Of a DNA stretch of 59,818 bases, positions 47,424-57,850 are shown piece by piece. The DNA is taken from positions 1 to 59,818 of the forward strand of contig JASWJB010000278.1 in assembly GCA_032433595.1 (NCBI GenBank), written 5' to 3'. Made by a program: the position numbers and the translations under genes. The notes below the pieces were generated by a model, which did no database searches, had not been told where the DNA came from, and worked only from the letters and a program-made list of their open reading frames with translations. The stretch's first letter is position 1; every line of letters begins with the position of its first letter. This stretch comes from Conoideocrella luteorostrata (lineage: Eukaryota; Ascomycota; Sordariomycetes; Hypocreales; Clavicipitaceae).

Positions 47424-48842
47424 ATGGAGGCAATTGAGCAATTGCTCGCTTGGGCCGAGACCAACCACGTCGTCATCAACGGCATGGGTCCAAGAGTGCT
47501 TCCCGGACGAGGCATCGGCATCGTCGCGACCCGCAATTTGAAAGTGAGTTTCTTGTCGGAGCAGTAGTTGGTCGGCAGACGGGATGCACGCTACATATTA
47601 GATATATTAAGCAAAAAAAAAAAAAAAAAACATAAATAAAACTAACCACCGCAAATACAGGCCAATGAAGACCTGCTCACTGTTCCAACCAAGCTACTCA
47701 GATCGCTGGGAAATACACCCAAGCCCATCGTCAGCAGTCTCAAGGGCGCCTCCGTCCACGCCATTCTCGCCGCCTCGCTCTGCCTGGACATCACCATCAC
47801 CAACACCAACACCAAACGCAATCCCAAAACCAAAACCAATTTCAACACTAATCCCAGTCCCAGTCCCGAATTCCACCTCTGGAGAGCCGTCTTCCCCACA
47901 GAGCAGGACATCAACACCTCCATGCCCCTCAACTGGCCGCTCGAGCTGCAGTCCCTTCTCCCCCTTCCCGCTAAAGCCCTCCTCCAGAAACAGCAAGCCA
48001 AGTTCGACAGGGACTGGGCCGCCGTAACAGCAGCAGCAGCAGCAGTAGAAAAAGAAGAAGAAGAAGAAGAAGAAGAAGAAGAAGAAGAACAAGAACAAGA
48101 AGAAGAACAAGAACAAGAACAAGAGCAAGAAGAACAAGCACCAGTAGGGTATGCCGCCATCTCCCGACAGGATTTCCTCTATGCGTGGCACCTGGTCAAC
48201 AGCCGATCATTCTATCACACCACACGCGCCACAGAAAAGCTCCCAAAACGGGACCACATGGTTCTGCAGCCCGTAGCGGATCTGTTCAATCACTCCAACC
48301 AGGGATGCTCGGTTTCCTATGACGACGACTCATTCACCGTCACAACGGCCAGGTCGCACGAGGTAGGCGATGAGCTGTTCCTCCGGTATGGTACGCACTC
48401 AAATGACTTCTTGCTGGTGGAGTATGGGTTCACGCTGCCCAACGATCTGAACCCGTGGGATGAGCTCTGTCTAGATCCGTATTTGTGCCCGCTGTTCTCT
48501 GTGGAGCAGCAGAAAAGGCTTGAGGAAGTTGGTTTCTGGGGCAATTACATGCTGGACTCGGAGACGGCTTGCTACCGCACCCATACTGCTTTGCGGATGC
48601 TGTGCTTGTCCTATAAGCAGTGGAGAGAGGTGGTGGATGGACTGCGAGACGAGGAGGACGAGCAGGATGACGTGAACAGGGAGCTCGTCAAACTGCTGAG
48701 ACGATGTGAAAAGGACATCAAGTGCAAGGTCATAGAGGTGGAGAGATGTACGGCAGGACATGAAGACATGAGGAACAGTTTAAAACAGAGATGGCTACAG
48801 ATGAAAGGCTTGGTGGTGGCGACCATAGCACGCTTGCAATGA
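47424..48842 (+). CDS. SET-domain lysine methyltransferase, SETD3/RKM/Rubisco-LSMT type
   Basis: Exon 1 is 47424-47543 and exon 2 is 47661-48842, giving 433 residues; the 117-nt intron has a good GTGAGT donor and an ACTAAC branch. The start GRGIGIVATRNLKANEDLL is the SET entry strand. The split SET domain continues with SLCL, then after the iSET region with VADLFNHSNQG and VGDELFLRYGTHSNDFLLVE followed by YGF, which hold the NHS and GxY-type cofactor and active-site motifs. A helical substrate-binding domain follows to the C-terminus. Relatives methylate ribosomal proteins, Rubisco or actin. A low-complexity stretch of about 30 Glu and Gln (near residues 170-198) interrupts the iSET part; it is encoded by GAA and CAA repeats. 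Confidence 0.88.
48046..48141 (+). repeat. GAA/CAA coding microsatellite in the SET gene
   Basis: Trinucleotide GAA and CAA repeats in frame encode a Glu/Gln tract inside the methyltransferase. The preceding GCAGCAGCA run encodes five Ala. The tract is likely variable in length between strains. Confidence 0.85.
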
Positions 48843-49214
48843 TCACGTCTCGAAAGAAATAGATACCCCTGGTAGGCAACTGGCCAAGAATAACTTCATT
48901 CTTTCCGTGCCAGCTTAAACCAAAAAAAAAAACAACAGGTGAGACGGTAAGTCACCGCACGGTACAAGTCGGATTCATTAGCACACACTCGTATATCTCA
49001 AATCATTAAATCACCGTCCAGCGCTCTGAGCGCCGATATCCTTATCAACCCTAGCTCCAAATTTATCTATGATACAGGTATGCAGTAAAACGGACTCCTT
49101 TAAATTTCCTTTGTGTTGTTTTCCCTGGTCTGGGGCGTAGGATCCTCACACTCGCTGTTGTTTACATAAAGATACGCACACTTTGTCAAGACGATCTCAC
49201 TGACCGAGAGCTCT
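48843..49214. other. Convergent intergenic region, SET / RRM genes
   Basis: The 372 bp separate two convergent stop codons. Apart from a short A run near 48920, nothing is seen. Confidence 0.6.
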
Positions 49215-50479
49215 TCACTCTGGTCGTGGACGCTTTGCTCCGTGAGGGTTGCCCCAATCACCACCGCCTCCACCGCCGGCGCCTTGATGCTGTCCGAAAC
49301 CAAAACCACCCCCAAAGTTGGGGTTCATGCCTTGGAAACCTGGTTTAAGTTAGTATACAGCTACCCGCGTCGGCAATCTTGCATCAAGGTAGGAGATGAA
49401 GACTCACCCGGCATTCCGCCTCCCATGCCCATCATGCCCATGTTTCCAGGCATACCCATTGGCATACCGCCCATGGGCCCGCCACCCATGGGCCCCATGC
49501 CCATCATGTTACCTCGATTACCTCGCATACCTCCAGGACCGCCTCGCATCCCACCGCCACCCATCATGCCGCCGCGGTTGTTGAACCCGAAGTTGCCACC
49601 ACCCATAGGGTTATTGAACCCACCGCCGCCCATGTTGTTGTTAAAACCCATACTGTTGCTGTTATTGTTGTTATTGTTATTGTTATTGTTAAAGTTACGG
49701 TTGTTGTGGTAGTTGCCCTGGTTCATGTTTCCGCGATGGTTCACGAAGCCCGCACCGCGACCACGGAAACCCCCACTGTAGTTTCCTCGATCGTTGTAAG
49801 AGCCTGTTGATGCACCTCGAGTGTGTTCTTTGCCTCGTGTGGGGCCGTCTTTGGGCAGCGTTTTGAATGGGTTCGCGCCTGCATTCCAGTATGATGTCAT
49901 CAGCTTCTTGGAAGCCTGTCCGCCTTCAGTTACTGATTGTTCGACGTAGTGCTTTGCAGCAGTCGCAGCTTGGCGGGATTGGAACTCGAGGTACACTTGT
50001 CTGCAAAAATTGGTGAGTCGTGGCGCTCCAACGGTGTGCAGCTGCAGCATATTTCTTTCTTACCCTTTGCTCTTCCCGTTCACTTTGTGCTCGCTAAAAG
50101 TCAGCTCCCTGACTTCATCTTCACAGTTTGCTTTTCTCAGCCAACCGCGAATATCGTCGTCGGTTGTCCACCAATTCAAATCTGATATCATGACCGCTGA
50201 TGTGGCCCCCGAATCGACTGGACGGTCGTCTTCTTCTGATTTCCGCTTTATGCCTTGACGGGTGGTTTGCTCTTCGACTTTTGCGTGATGGTGGTCTTGA
50301 TGGTCTTGGTGTTCTTGGTGGTCACTGCTACCATCCATCTGGTGGTCACCGTCGTTCGTTTCCTCATGACCTTGGTAGTCATCTTCCTGATTCTGATCGT
50401 CGTGGTCACCTTGCTGCTCCGGCTGCTGCTCATTGCCAGCATCACCGTAGAAGTCGATCTCAAAGTCAGGCTCCGCCAT
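49215..50479 (-). CDS. RRM and RGG/GGM-rich RNA-binding protein, three exons
   Basis: Exons are 50064-50479, 49408-50000 and 49215-49339 (1134 nt, 377 residues). The N-terminus is acidic (MAEPDFEIDFYGD) with Asp, Gln and His repeats. An RRM follows: VMISDLNWWTTDDDIRGWL is its first strand and helix (RNP2), and KGQVYLEFQSRQAA spans RNP1 across the first intron. Downstream are RGG boxes (YSGGFRGRGAGF), an Asn run of ten, and Gly/Met-rich repeats, ending in KRPRPE. The RRM with WWTTDDDI recalls CPSF6/CFIm68-like proteins, so a role in mRNA 3'-end processing or export is plausible but not shown. The Gly- and Asn-rich tail suggests condensate formation. The last intron has a CTAAC branch site. Confidence 0.85.
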
Positions 50480-53174
50480 CTTCAAATATTGCAAATCAGT
50501 GGGAACCAGTGTGACTCCAGAGACGGACAAGTAGTGGTAGTAGCGGCAGGGCTGCTGCTAGACAACCTTTTATACGATCGGACGGCAAAGAGTCGCTCTT
50601 GGTCTTTAGAATATACTCTATTAGTGATCAAACGCTCGTTGCCACCCCAAAAGCTGGGGGTATTTAAGTACAAAACAAGAAATAGCCATGGCCGTCGATG
50701 AAGAAGAAGAAGGAGAGAAAGCAACAACAGGAAAAGTGCCAGTCGCTTGCTAATACGTACAAGGTGATTTGAGGATAGTATAGAAAACAGAATAATCAAA
50801 TAAAGAACAGGAGAAAGACTCCCGTGCTTGGTAGTCTTAAATGCTTCCCACTCCTTCCAACAATGAAGGCCCAACAGGGATCCCGTGTCTGGCGTCGTAC
50901 AAAGTAAAGCGGATCAAGAAACCAGCAGACCTGTAATATAATCTAGACCCTTAGCCGCATAGAAGTGTTTCATACAGCCCATCCAAGGTATAGTTTGCCA
51001 ACACCGTCCCCAGCGAGATTTGTGGCAGCCTCGCGAGAACAATTCTTCGGGCTGCAGCTGATACGATTCGGTGAGGTCTGTTCGGACGTTTGCGACCGGA
51101 AGGATTAGTGCTGCCGATCGTTCGGATCGTCTGATATTAGGACAAAGACGCTGAGATAATGTCAACAGGCCAATTCAAGATGATGGGAATCAATCGTGAG
51201 TGATCCGGATGGAAGGTCAGAGGAAACAGGAAACGGGAAACGGGAAACGGCAAAACCGCATGTGGCAAGCGAGAAACAAGCAACAGTGTTTGACGGCACC
51301 GGTTAGCACGAGCCAGGAAGCTATGGCCAGCTGAGAAGGATCCACCGCTCTTGACACGACGCACTCACGGCAGCGGAGCATCATTACTCCGCGCCAGTGT
51401 TTCTCAGGGTGGGGCCACCTAGCCTGCTCGTTTGACAGGATTACGATCGCTTCAGCACCGCTCTCTTGGGGACAATTAAAAATTAAAAAAAAAAAAAAAA
51501 AAAATTGTACTCTACGGAGTAGTATGATCACTTTTTTGAGGCCACTAAATCGGTGCCATGCGTTGGTCGCCTCACCATTCATTCACACATGCTTGAATTG
51601 CCTCCAAAGCCCACTTCGAGGCAATGAAATGAAGCCTCGTCCATTAGATGGAGAATACACGCACACGTTTGCTCTCACAGCCCAGTAAGGAAGAATTAAT
51701 TTTACGCATCGGATACAGTGAAACCTGCCGTCTAAACTCCGCTACCTTTCTGTGAAAGTGATATTTATGATGCTTAATGAACCACTATGATGGGGGCCAT
51801 AGTGCCTTGTATTATTTATACAAGCATGTCCGTGCGCCCTACTTAGAATCCACTAAGTTGACCGAATGGAGTGGGAGACACTAAGTTTTTGCGCGCCTTC
51901 AGGTGTCTTCTCCGCTGGCGGGAATGTAGAAACTTTATGCCACGTTCTGTCACAACTGCCTTATGTTGACACTTTCTTTCTAACATTGGCCCTGTTGTAT
52001 CGTGTCGGTTCTCGGGCGGCAGCCAGACTTTGCGCTTGCGCGTCGGAAGGCCATGTGTGAAGGTCGACAACGGTCGTGATTACTCACCCTCAGCCAGCAC
52101 GACGGCTTTTGAATCCAGGCGAAGCGGCAGGGCAACGGCAACGGCACTCCTTTTGTTCGAACGGACCACACACATTTGGGTATTTGATCGTCGAAAGGAC
52201 GTCCACCTGTGGCGACTTTGCAAACGGTATTTTGCGACGCAGTACCAGAGATTCCCGAAACATTGACTTAGTGATCTACTTAGACGTAGCCTGATCTCAT
52301 AAATTCGGGCCAGCCTGGTGGTGATGTGTCCCTATAGGTCATGTTAGGCCAATTAGAGCATAACATTAAGAGGTACTTAGTCCACCACATATTTTAGATT
52401 TAGAAGTTCTTGCAGGCCTTTATGGTAACCCAAGCCGTGGGCGGGTTTCTAGAAGTCACTTAGGAACACTCCGTACAGGGCAGGGGCAAAAGAAGACAAT
52501 GTGGGTGCGCGATACATACGGCGTGTGGCACAAAGTTTTCACACGCTTGCTGGCGTGGAAGATACTTCCCACTGTATCACCAGGCCTACCGGAATCTAGG
52601 AGATGTACGGAGTAGTAGTTAGTACACTGCAGCGCCGGGCGTCTCGTGAAATCCTCATGGACAAAGAGCAAGCCCGACGCCGGCGCGACGTGACGAGCGC
52701 GCGAATTTACTAGCAGCTCGTCCTGTCTCAAATTGGCACTGTCTAGGGCAGAGCAAAAACTTGACCTGGTTTACAATGCCAGTGGCACTATTCCCGCGCA
52801 GCATTTCAGCCAGCCACTTGCATGACTTACATCAGGACAGAGGAGCAAAGAAAAGCGGCGCCTCAGCGTTGCATCGCGAGACGCGCAACCAACTTTCGCG
52901 GCGCCGCCAGCAGTGCGCCGCGACATAATGTACGCTTGATTTGGAAGACAAACCTGAAGGGCCATTATTCCAAACGAGTCAGCGTACTACATGCAGCCCC
53001 AGGCTCGGAGTCTCGATATCAAGCTGGCAAAGGGTCCCGAGGCAACATTATAAAAAGACGGGGAAAGGACCGATCCTAGTTTCTACACCATATCTTATTG
53101 TATTGTCCGAACCCCCAATCTAAAGTTATAGCCATATTATTAGATTCATAGTTTCCTCGTCCAACGTATACAAT
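50480..53174. other. Intergenic tract
   Basis: No supported gene. A 20-base A run lies near 51485-51504, and TACGGAGTA copies occur at 51513 and 52605. Frames at 51217-51582 and 52822-53079 have no family resemblance. Confidence 0.5.
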
Positions 53175-53546
53175 ATGCGTTTCGAATATGTTGTCCTTGC
53201 GGTTTTGGCAAACCTCGGCGCCGCAGCCCCAGTTGAGGCTCCTGGCGCCTTGGTGATGCGTGACAAGTCTCCCTCTGTGGACAAGTCGCCATCAGTCAAC
53301 AAATCGCCTTCTGTCAACAAGTCGCCTTCTGTCAACAAGTCGCCTTCTGTCAACAAGTCGCCTTCTGTCAACAAGTCGCCTTCTGTCAATAAGTCGCCTT
53401 CGGTCAATAAGTCGCCTTCTGTCAATAAGTCGCCTTCTGTCAATAAGTCGCCTTCGGTCAATAAGTCTCCGTCTGTGGACAAGTCCCCTTCGGTGAACAA
53501 GTCGCCTTCTGTCAATAAATCTCCTTCGGTCGATTCTCAACACTAA
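53175..53546 (+). CDS. Small secreted protein of 15 hexapeptide repeats ([D/N]KSPSV)
   Basis: One exon encodes 123 residues. A signal peptide (MRFEYVVLAVLANLGAAA) is followed by PVEAPGALVMR and then exactly fifteen repeats of six residues, DKSPSV or NKSPSV, ending DSQH. The repeat unit is 18 bp. Base changes between units fall almost entirely at silent positions (AAC/AAT, CCT/CCA, TCT/TCG, GTC/GTG), which argues that the protein, not just the DNA, is kept. The mature product would be strongly basic, Ser- and Pro-rich and without Cys. No dibasic KR or RR sites separate the repeats, unlike mating-pheromone or dikaritin precursors. A cell-wall or surface role, or an effector, is possible; none is shown. 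The complementary strand is also open across the array (EGDLLT units), an expected side effect of the repeat. Confidence 0.75.
   Translation: MRFEYVVLAVLANLGAAAPVEAPGALVMRDKSPSVDKSPSVNKSPSVNKSPSVNKSPSVNKSPSVNKSPSVNKSPSVNKSPSVNKSPSVNKSPSVNKSPSVDKSPSVNKSPSVNKSPSVDSQH
53262..53531 (+). repeat. 18-bp coding tandem repeat, 15 units
   Basis: The unit is close to AACAAGTCGCCTTCTGTC, repeated without gaps. The first two units and one late unit encode Asp instead of Asn, so the array shows some internal divergence. Confidence 0.9.
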
Positions 53547-54169
53547 TATGCCCTTCCTCGCCATTTGTAAGTGACCGATAAACATAGGTCGGGGATGGTA
53601 TAACAATGAGTATCATGGACTGACATCTTGCACGAACAGCTTTTGACCTTGCAGCACAGACGGAAAATCACCAAACGGGGAGTTTCAAGTCTCGTAAAGT
53701 ATCAATATCTTTGTCAAGGGGTGCATGGCGAACAGGGAAAACGTGCGGGATCTGCTCGTGAGGCTATCATGGGGCCCTCCAGCTGCCATTGAGGATTGTT
53801 CTAGGGAGAAAAAAAAAAAAAAAAAAAAAAGTGGTGTTGCTGGCAGAATTTTGCAAGCAGATAGCTAAGAAGAGAGTTATATGGCAATGAGGGAATAAAT
53901 ATCAGATCGCTATTCAAATTCTCACTTGATACTCGTGGAATTCCTTGAGAAATTTATGTGTCACTAAATTTTAGCAATTGGCGAAGTTCTACGCTAATAG
54001 TGTGAATAATGTATTTTATATAGCTTCTGGCATTATGTTCCATAACTGATATGGCAACGACGTAAGATCAACACCGAATGGGGTATTGAGCAGCCAAGCC
54101 CGCCTCACTCCTTCCACACCCAGATCAACCCCATTCATATAAGAGTACTGCTGCCCACAGGCTGGCTGA
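53547..54169. other. Intergenic region
   Basis: No gene is seen. An A run of about 20 lies near 53810-53830. Confidence 0.5.
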
Positions 54170-56231
54170 CTACAAAAATACGACCGTAAAATTAGAGTTA
54201 CTCATTGCCCACGTCCAGTCGATGTCTGCATTGTCACCTTCATCGACTGCTTTCCAGCACGCGCGTGTGATGGAAATGACATGATCAAATGTACTGGTTC
54301 CAGAAGGGGTTTCTGCCGCGGCTCTCACTGTCAAGTCCATGATGAAAGAGCGATCTTCACCCTCAGCCAGACACCCAGCCAGACACAGTGGCCAGCAGAG
54401 GTACAAAAGAGTCTTTTCACAGTACCGGCAACGAAAGAGGTCAGTCAGCTCCCGTACATAGTCGCGAATAACAGGTACATGGCGGTGGGGTCCAGAAATG
54501 ACCACATGCAGATACACCAGTGCGGCTATCGCAAACACTTCTGTTACATAGTGAGTCAAGCCTTGTGCAGAGTGCGGCGCACTTTTCGACATGTGTCTCT
54601 CGCTATAGTACCATGGGCGCGCGTCTTTGGCCCGTTGAAGCAACCCTTTCAAGGAGTTCTCAATATCATTTGAACGATTGACCAGATCAACGACGCTGAG
54701 TCTGCCGGCTTTGGTAGAAGTTTTCTTCCAGAAGTCAAGCTCGGCAACCTGAGTGATGCCTGTGACTACCCAATCTTGACAGCAAATGAATGGAGAGTCA
54801 TCAGTATTTGCGTCTCTTGTTTGCAGGGAACAGGCCGAACTGCTCGGTAACAGAGCGGCTTGTCTCATGGAGCAGCTCCACAGCGCATTGCACCATCGCA
54901 ATGACGTGGCGATGAATTGATGCGCCGCCACGTTCGCCTCATCATCACTGAAGCTTTGCCCTGGAGTTGAGATGTGTCTAGATTCATGAACCGGGGGAAA
55001 GAGGTTGAAGGCTCGGTTGATGTAGGCTCTGCAATTATCTGGTCTCCCTTTTCGGGCCTACGGCCAATCGTTAGACAGAACTTTGATGGGAGGGGAGATG
55101 AATGGTTGGGTTAGGTTGGGTTGGTCCTACTTCGAGAATTGCCAATTGAAGTATTGCGAAGCAAGAATGCAATGACTTTTCGAACCCATAACGACTGATG
55201 TTGCAAGCCGCGTGACTATTGTCTTCCAATTCTTTGAGAGCCTGCCCGAGGAAGCGCCTCTCATCTACAATGTTTACACCATTAGAGATCTCGTGAACGT
55301 TTCAACCGCAGCAGCAGGCGTCAGCTATTATATCACAGCTGGACGTACCTTGACGAAGTCCAAAGGCGCTCAGGCTTAGCGTTGACCAATAACAAACTGT
55401 GCTCCGGCTGATAATCGCAAATTGCCAGCTACGGTTCTCCAGGGGCGAAGAAAACGGAAGCTGCAAGTATTGCATATTATCAAAGTAATAGAGCAATAAG
55501 TCAGCCTCTCTCAACGTAAGCTGCGGCATATCCTTCTCATTTCCGCCTGAAGAATAGATTGAAAGCGCAGACCGAGAGGCCTCTCCAAATTGCGCCTCTG
55601 CCACAGGTGAAATGGGCGAGAGCAGCCCATCCATGTCTGGCAGATGCAGAATAAGGTCCATGTCGTCTCTTGAAGTATCCGGTATCAGCATGGAAGACGA
55701 CTGTTCGTCGCCGCCGCTAACCGACTGGTTAAAGACCCATGGTAGTTGCTCCGCGTTAGGCGCCGCAAGAACCTCGTCGTGCAAACCTGGCAGATGCTGG
55801 TTTGGCACCTCTAAACCTGGGAGATGCCGGCTTGACACCTCTTGTGTGGTGGTTGTGGCGGTGACTTCGGTAGGCTCAATGCTCAAAGAAGTAGAAACAT
55901 GGGTGCGGGATGCTTCTGGTTCATGATAAACTGCCATTGGCGCTTGATTTTCACATGCAGAAGCCAGCGTCTGTCTCTCTGATACTGATGTCGATGACGC
56001 TGATGCCCTGATACGTATGGCTTGCTTGGTCTGCGCTGCTCGAAGTCTCTCATGATGGTTTCCATCCATCCAAGACGGGCGCTCGCCGTAGCCGTCACAG
56101 GTAATTCCCAGTTTCACACACCTGTTACAGCTAGGCTTGGACTCATCGCACTTTTTTCGGCGAAGTCTACACGTCCAGCATCCAGTAGAGCTTCGCATCC
56201 GCGTTCCAGCTGGCTTTGTTGCCGTTTGCAT
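54170..56231 (-). CDS. Zn2Cys6 transcription factor with fungal_trans_2 domain, three exons
   Basis: Exons are 55349-56231, 55131-55264 and 54170-55057 (1905 nt, 634 residues, in frame). The binuclear cluster is perfect: Cys18, 21, 28, 35, 38 and 45 in GCWTCRLRRKKCDESKPSCN then RCVKLGITCDGYG. The basic RLRRKK and the CDGYG end are typical of the class with a fungal_trans_2 (PF11951) C-terminal region. That region is seen from LREADLLLYYFDNMQYLQLP onward and includes an HGPxH-like SGPHRHVPVIRDYVREL. A Ser/Thr-rich linker with a duplicated HLPGLEVPNQHLPGL element lies between. The gene is divergent from the sugar transporter 1.6 kb away, so local control of that gene is a reasonable guess. An upstream GTG in frame is ignored in favour of ATG 56231. 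Confidence 0.85.
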
Positions 56232-57850
56232 GACCTGATGGGCTTTGCTGGACAAGTTTTCAGCAAAGAATTCGAACAAATTCTCAAGTCCTCGAACCAC
56301 TGATGCCTGGTGCTCTGGTACCCCTCGATGTAATTTACCGGGTTTATTTTGATCTCAATCAGCCAGGTTAAAGGATCTTTATGACTATCGAATCATATGC
56401 GACGACAGACACCTGACAGACTGCGCATCGAGGAACCACGAAAGCGGGGGGCTTCTCAGCACGTTTGCGTGGACATGTATTATGAAATTGGTGCCCAATG
56501 CAATATATAGTTTAATACATAGTAAATACTTGGTTCATTGAGTACAGATCAATCATAGGATGTACATGTTAGGCCGGTCTGCATATGAGGGGCCGGTGTG
56601 CATGTGAGGGGTCGGTCTTGTAGTAGCCAGCCCGTCTGCGGATGATGCAACACACTCTGTATGTCACAGATGCTATTCAACCCCACTTGCATGGAAACGA
56701 TGATTGCCGGCAGAGGATAAATAGGTAATACGATTGAACTCGATCAATACTTTACCCGGCGCAAATCTTAACTTCCAGTCAAGACATGGATTTGACGTAA
56801 TTTGTGTAATTCATGTGCCTCAATGGCTTTTCGTAACCGGTGAAGGCCTCACGGAGTAATTACATAACTATTGTAAGTGGTGTCTGAGACAGGGGCTTTC
56901 ATACTAGCCAATGGCATGCTACTCTTTAGCGTACGACTTTGATCATCGTATCTACGAATGTGCCGATCCCCTTGCCGATCTCATTGTAGGCGTACGCGGG
57001 GGCTTTTCCATGCTTTCCTCCACGTCTACCAACTCGGGGCCAACTGCACAGTGATAATAGGTGTGGTCCGTAGTGCGGCCCGCTCTGATCTCTGATTTGC
57101 CTCGAGCTGCCAATTAATAGCTCAAATTACGGGTACCTTATCGGGGGTAGAGAGTCTTTCAAGTGACGGCCTGCCACGTCACGGCTCCAAACTGGTTACT
57201 GGTTATTTTCCTACATGGCGCTAGTTGGGGATTGACAGAACTCACTAAGACATGGCTTTAGTACGGTATATAGTACTTCTCAGGCACTCCAGCTGCTCAA
57301 CAATAGCCGGCAAGGTACTCCGTACCCCGTAAAGCTGCGGCCGTCTGGCTAGTTAGTATCTCCGCGCTGCTGATAGTGGTAGAACCGTCCAACTTATGTG
57401 TCATTATGATGCTGTTTTGCTCGGGTCTTTTATGGAGTAGGCATCAGTCATGTGTGGCTGGTTCCCGGCGTTACGCTATCGTACTACCCGCAGTGAGAGG
57501 CGGCGCGCGCGTGGTTCCGCATGTCAGGTAGTAGTCATTGAAACCGCCGTTGTAGGATAGTTCCAAGCAGCCGTAGCTTGTATTCCCTATTGACAGCCAG
57601 TTCTTCGCCGGTGACCATCTGTTCCACCGGAGTATACGCATATGTGGATCGGTGAACTCTAGGAAATGCTCTATCTTAGCAATGCTCCGAAGCTGTTCGT
57701 CAGTCGCTAATAAACGTCAGTTGGCGTAAAGCCAATCACATCTCACACAGTTCCCAAATTAACAAAGTAGATCAGTTCTCTTCTAGAGGAAGAAAACAAA
57801 CCAGACTAACAATTAAACCCCCCATTAAAGAAGGACACCTAGATATTGAA
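56232..57850. promoter_or_regulatory. Shared divergent upstream region, regulator / sugar transporter
   Basis: The 1.6 kb between the two divergent start codons has no gene. A direct repeat GCATATGAGGGGCCGGT / GCATGTGAGGGGTCGGT (56582-56614) carries AGGGG cores, the stress-response element core of yeast. TACTCCGTA occurs at 57316. Whether the regulator binds here is unknown. Confidence 0.4.

Noticed and set aside
47642..48191. Minus frames rich in Ser, Cys or Phe opposite the SET gene
   Set aside because: The composition comes from the complement of the GAA/CAA repeat; the SET motifs are on the plus strand.
53175..53546. Mating pheromone or dikaritin-type precursor
   Set aside because: Those precursors have dibasic cleavage sites between repeats; here Lys is single and always followed by Ser.
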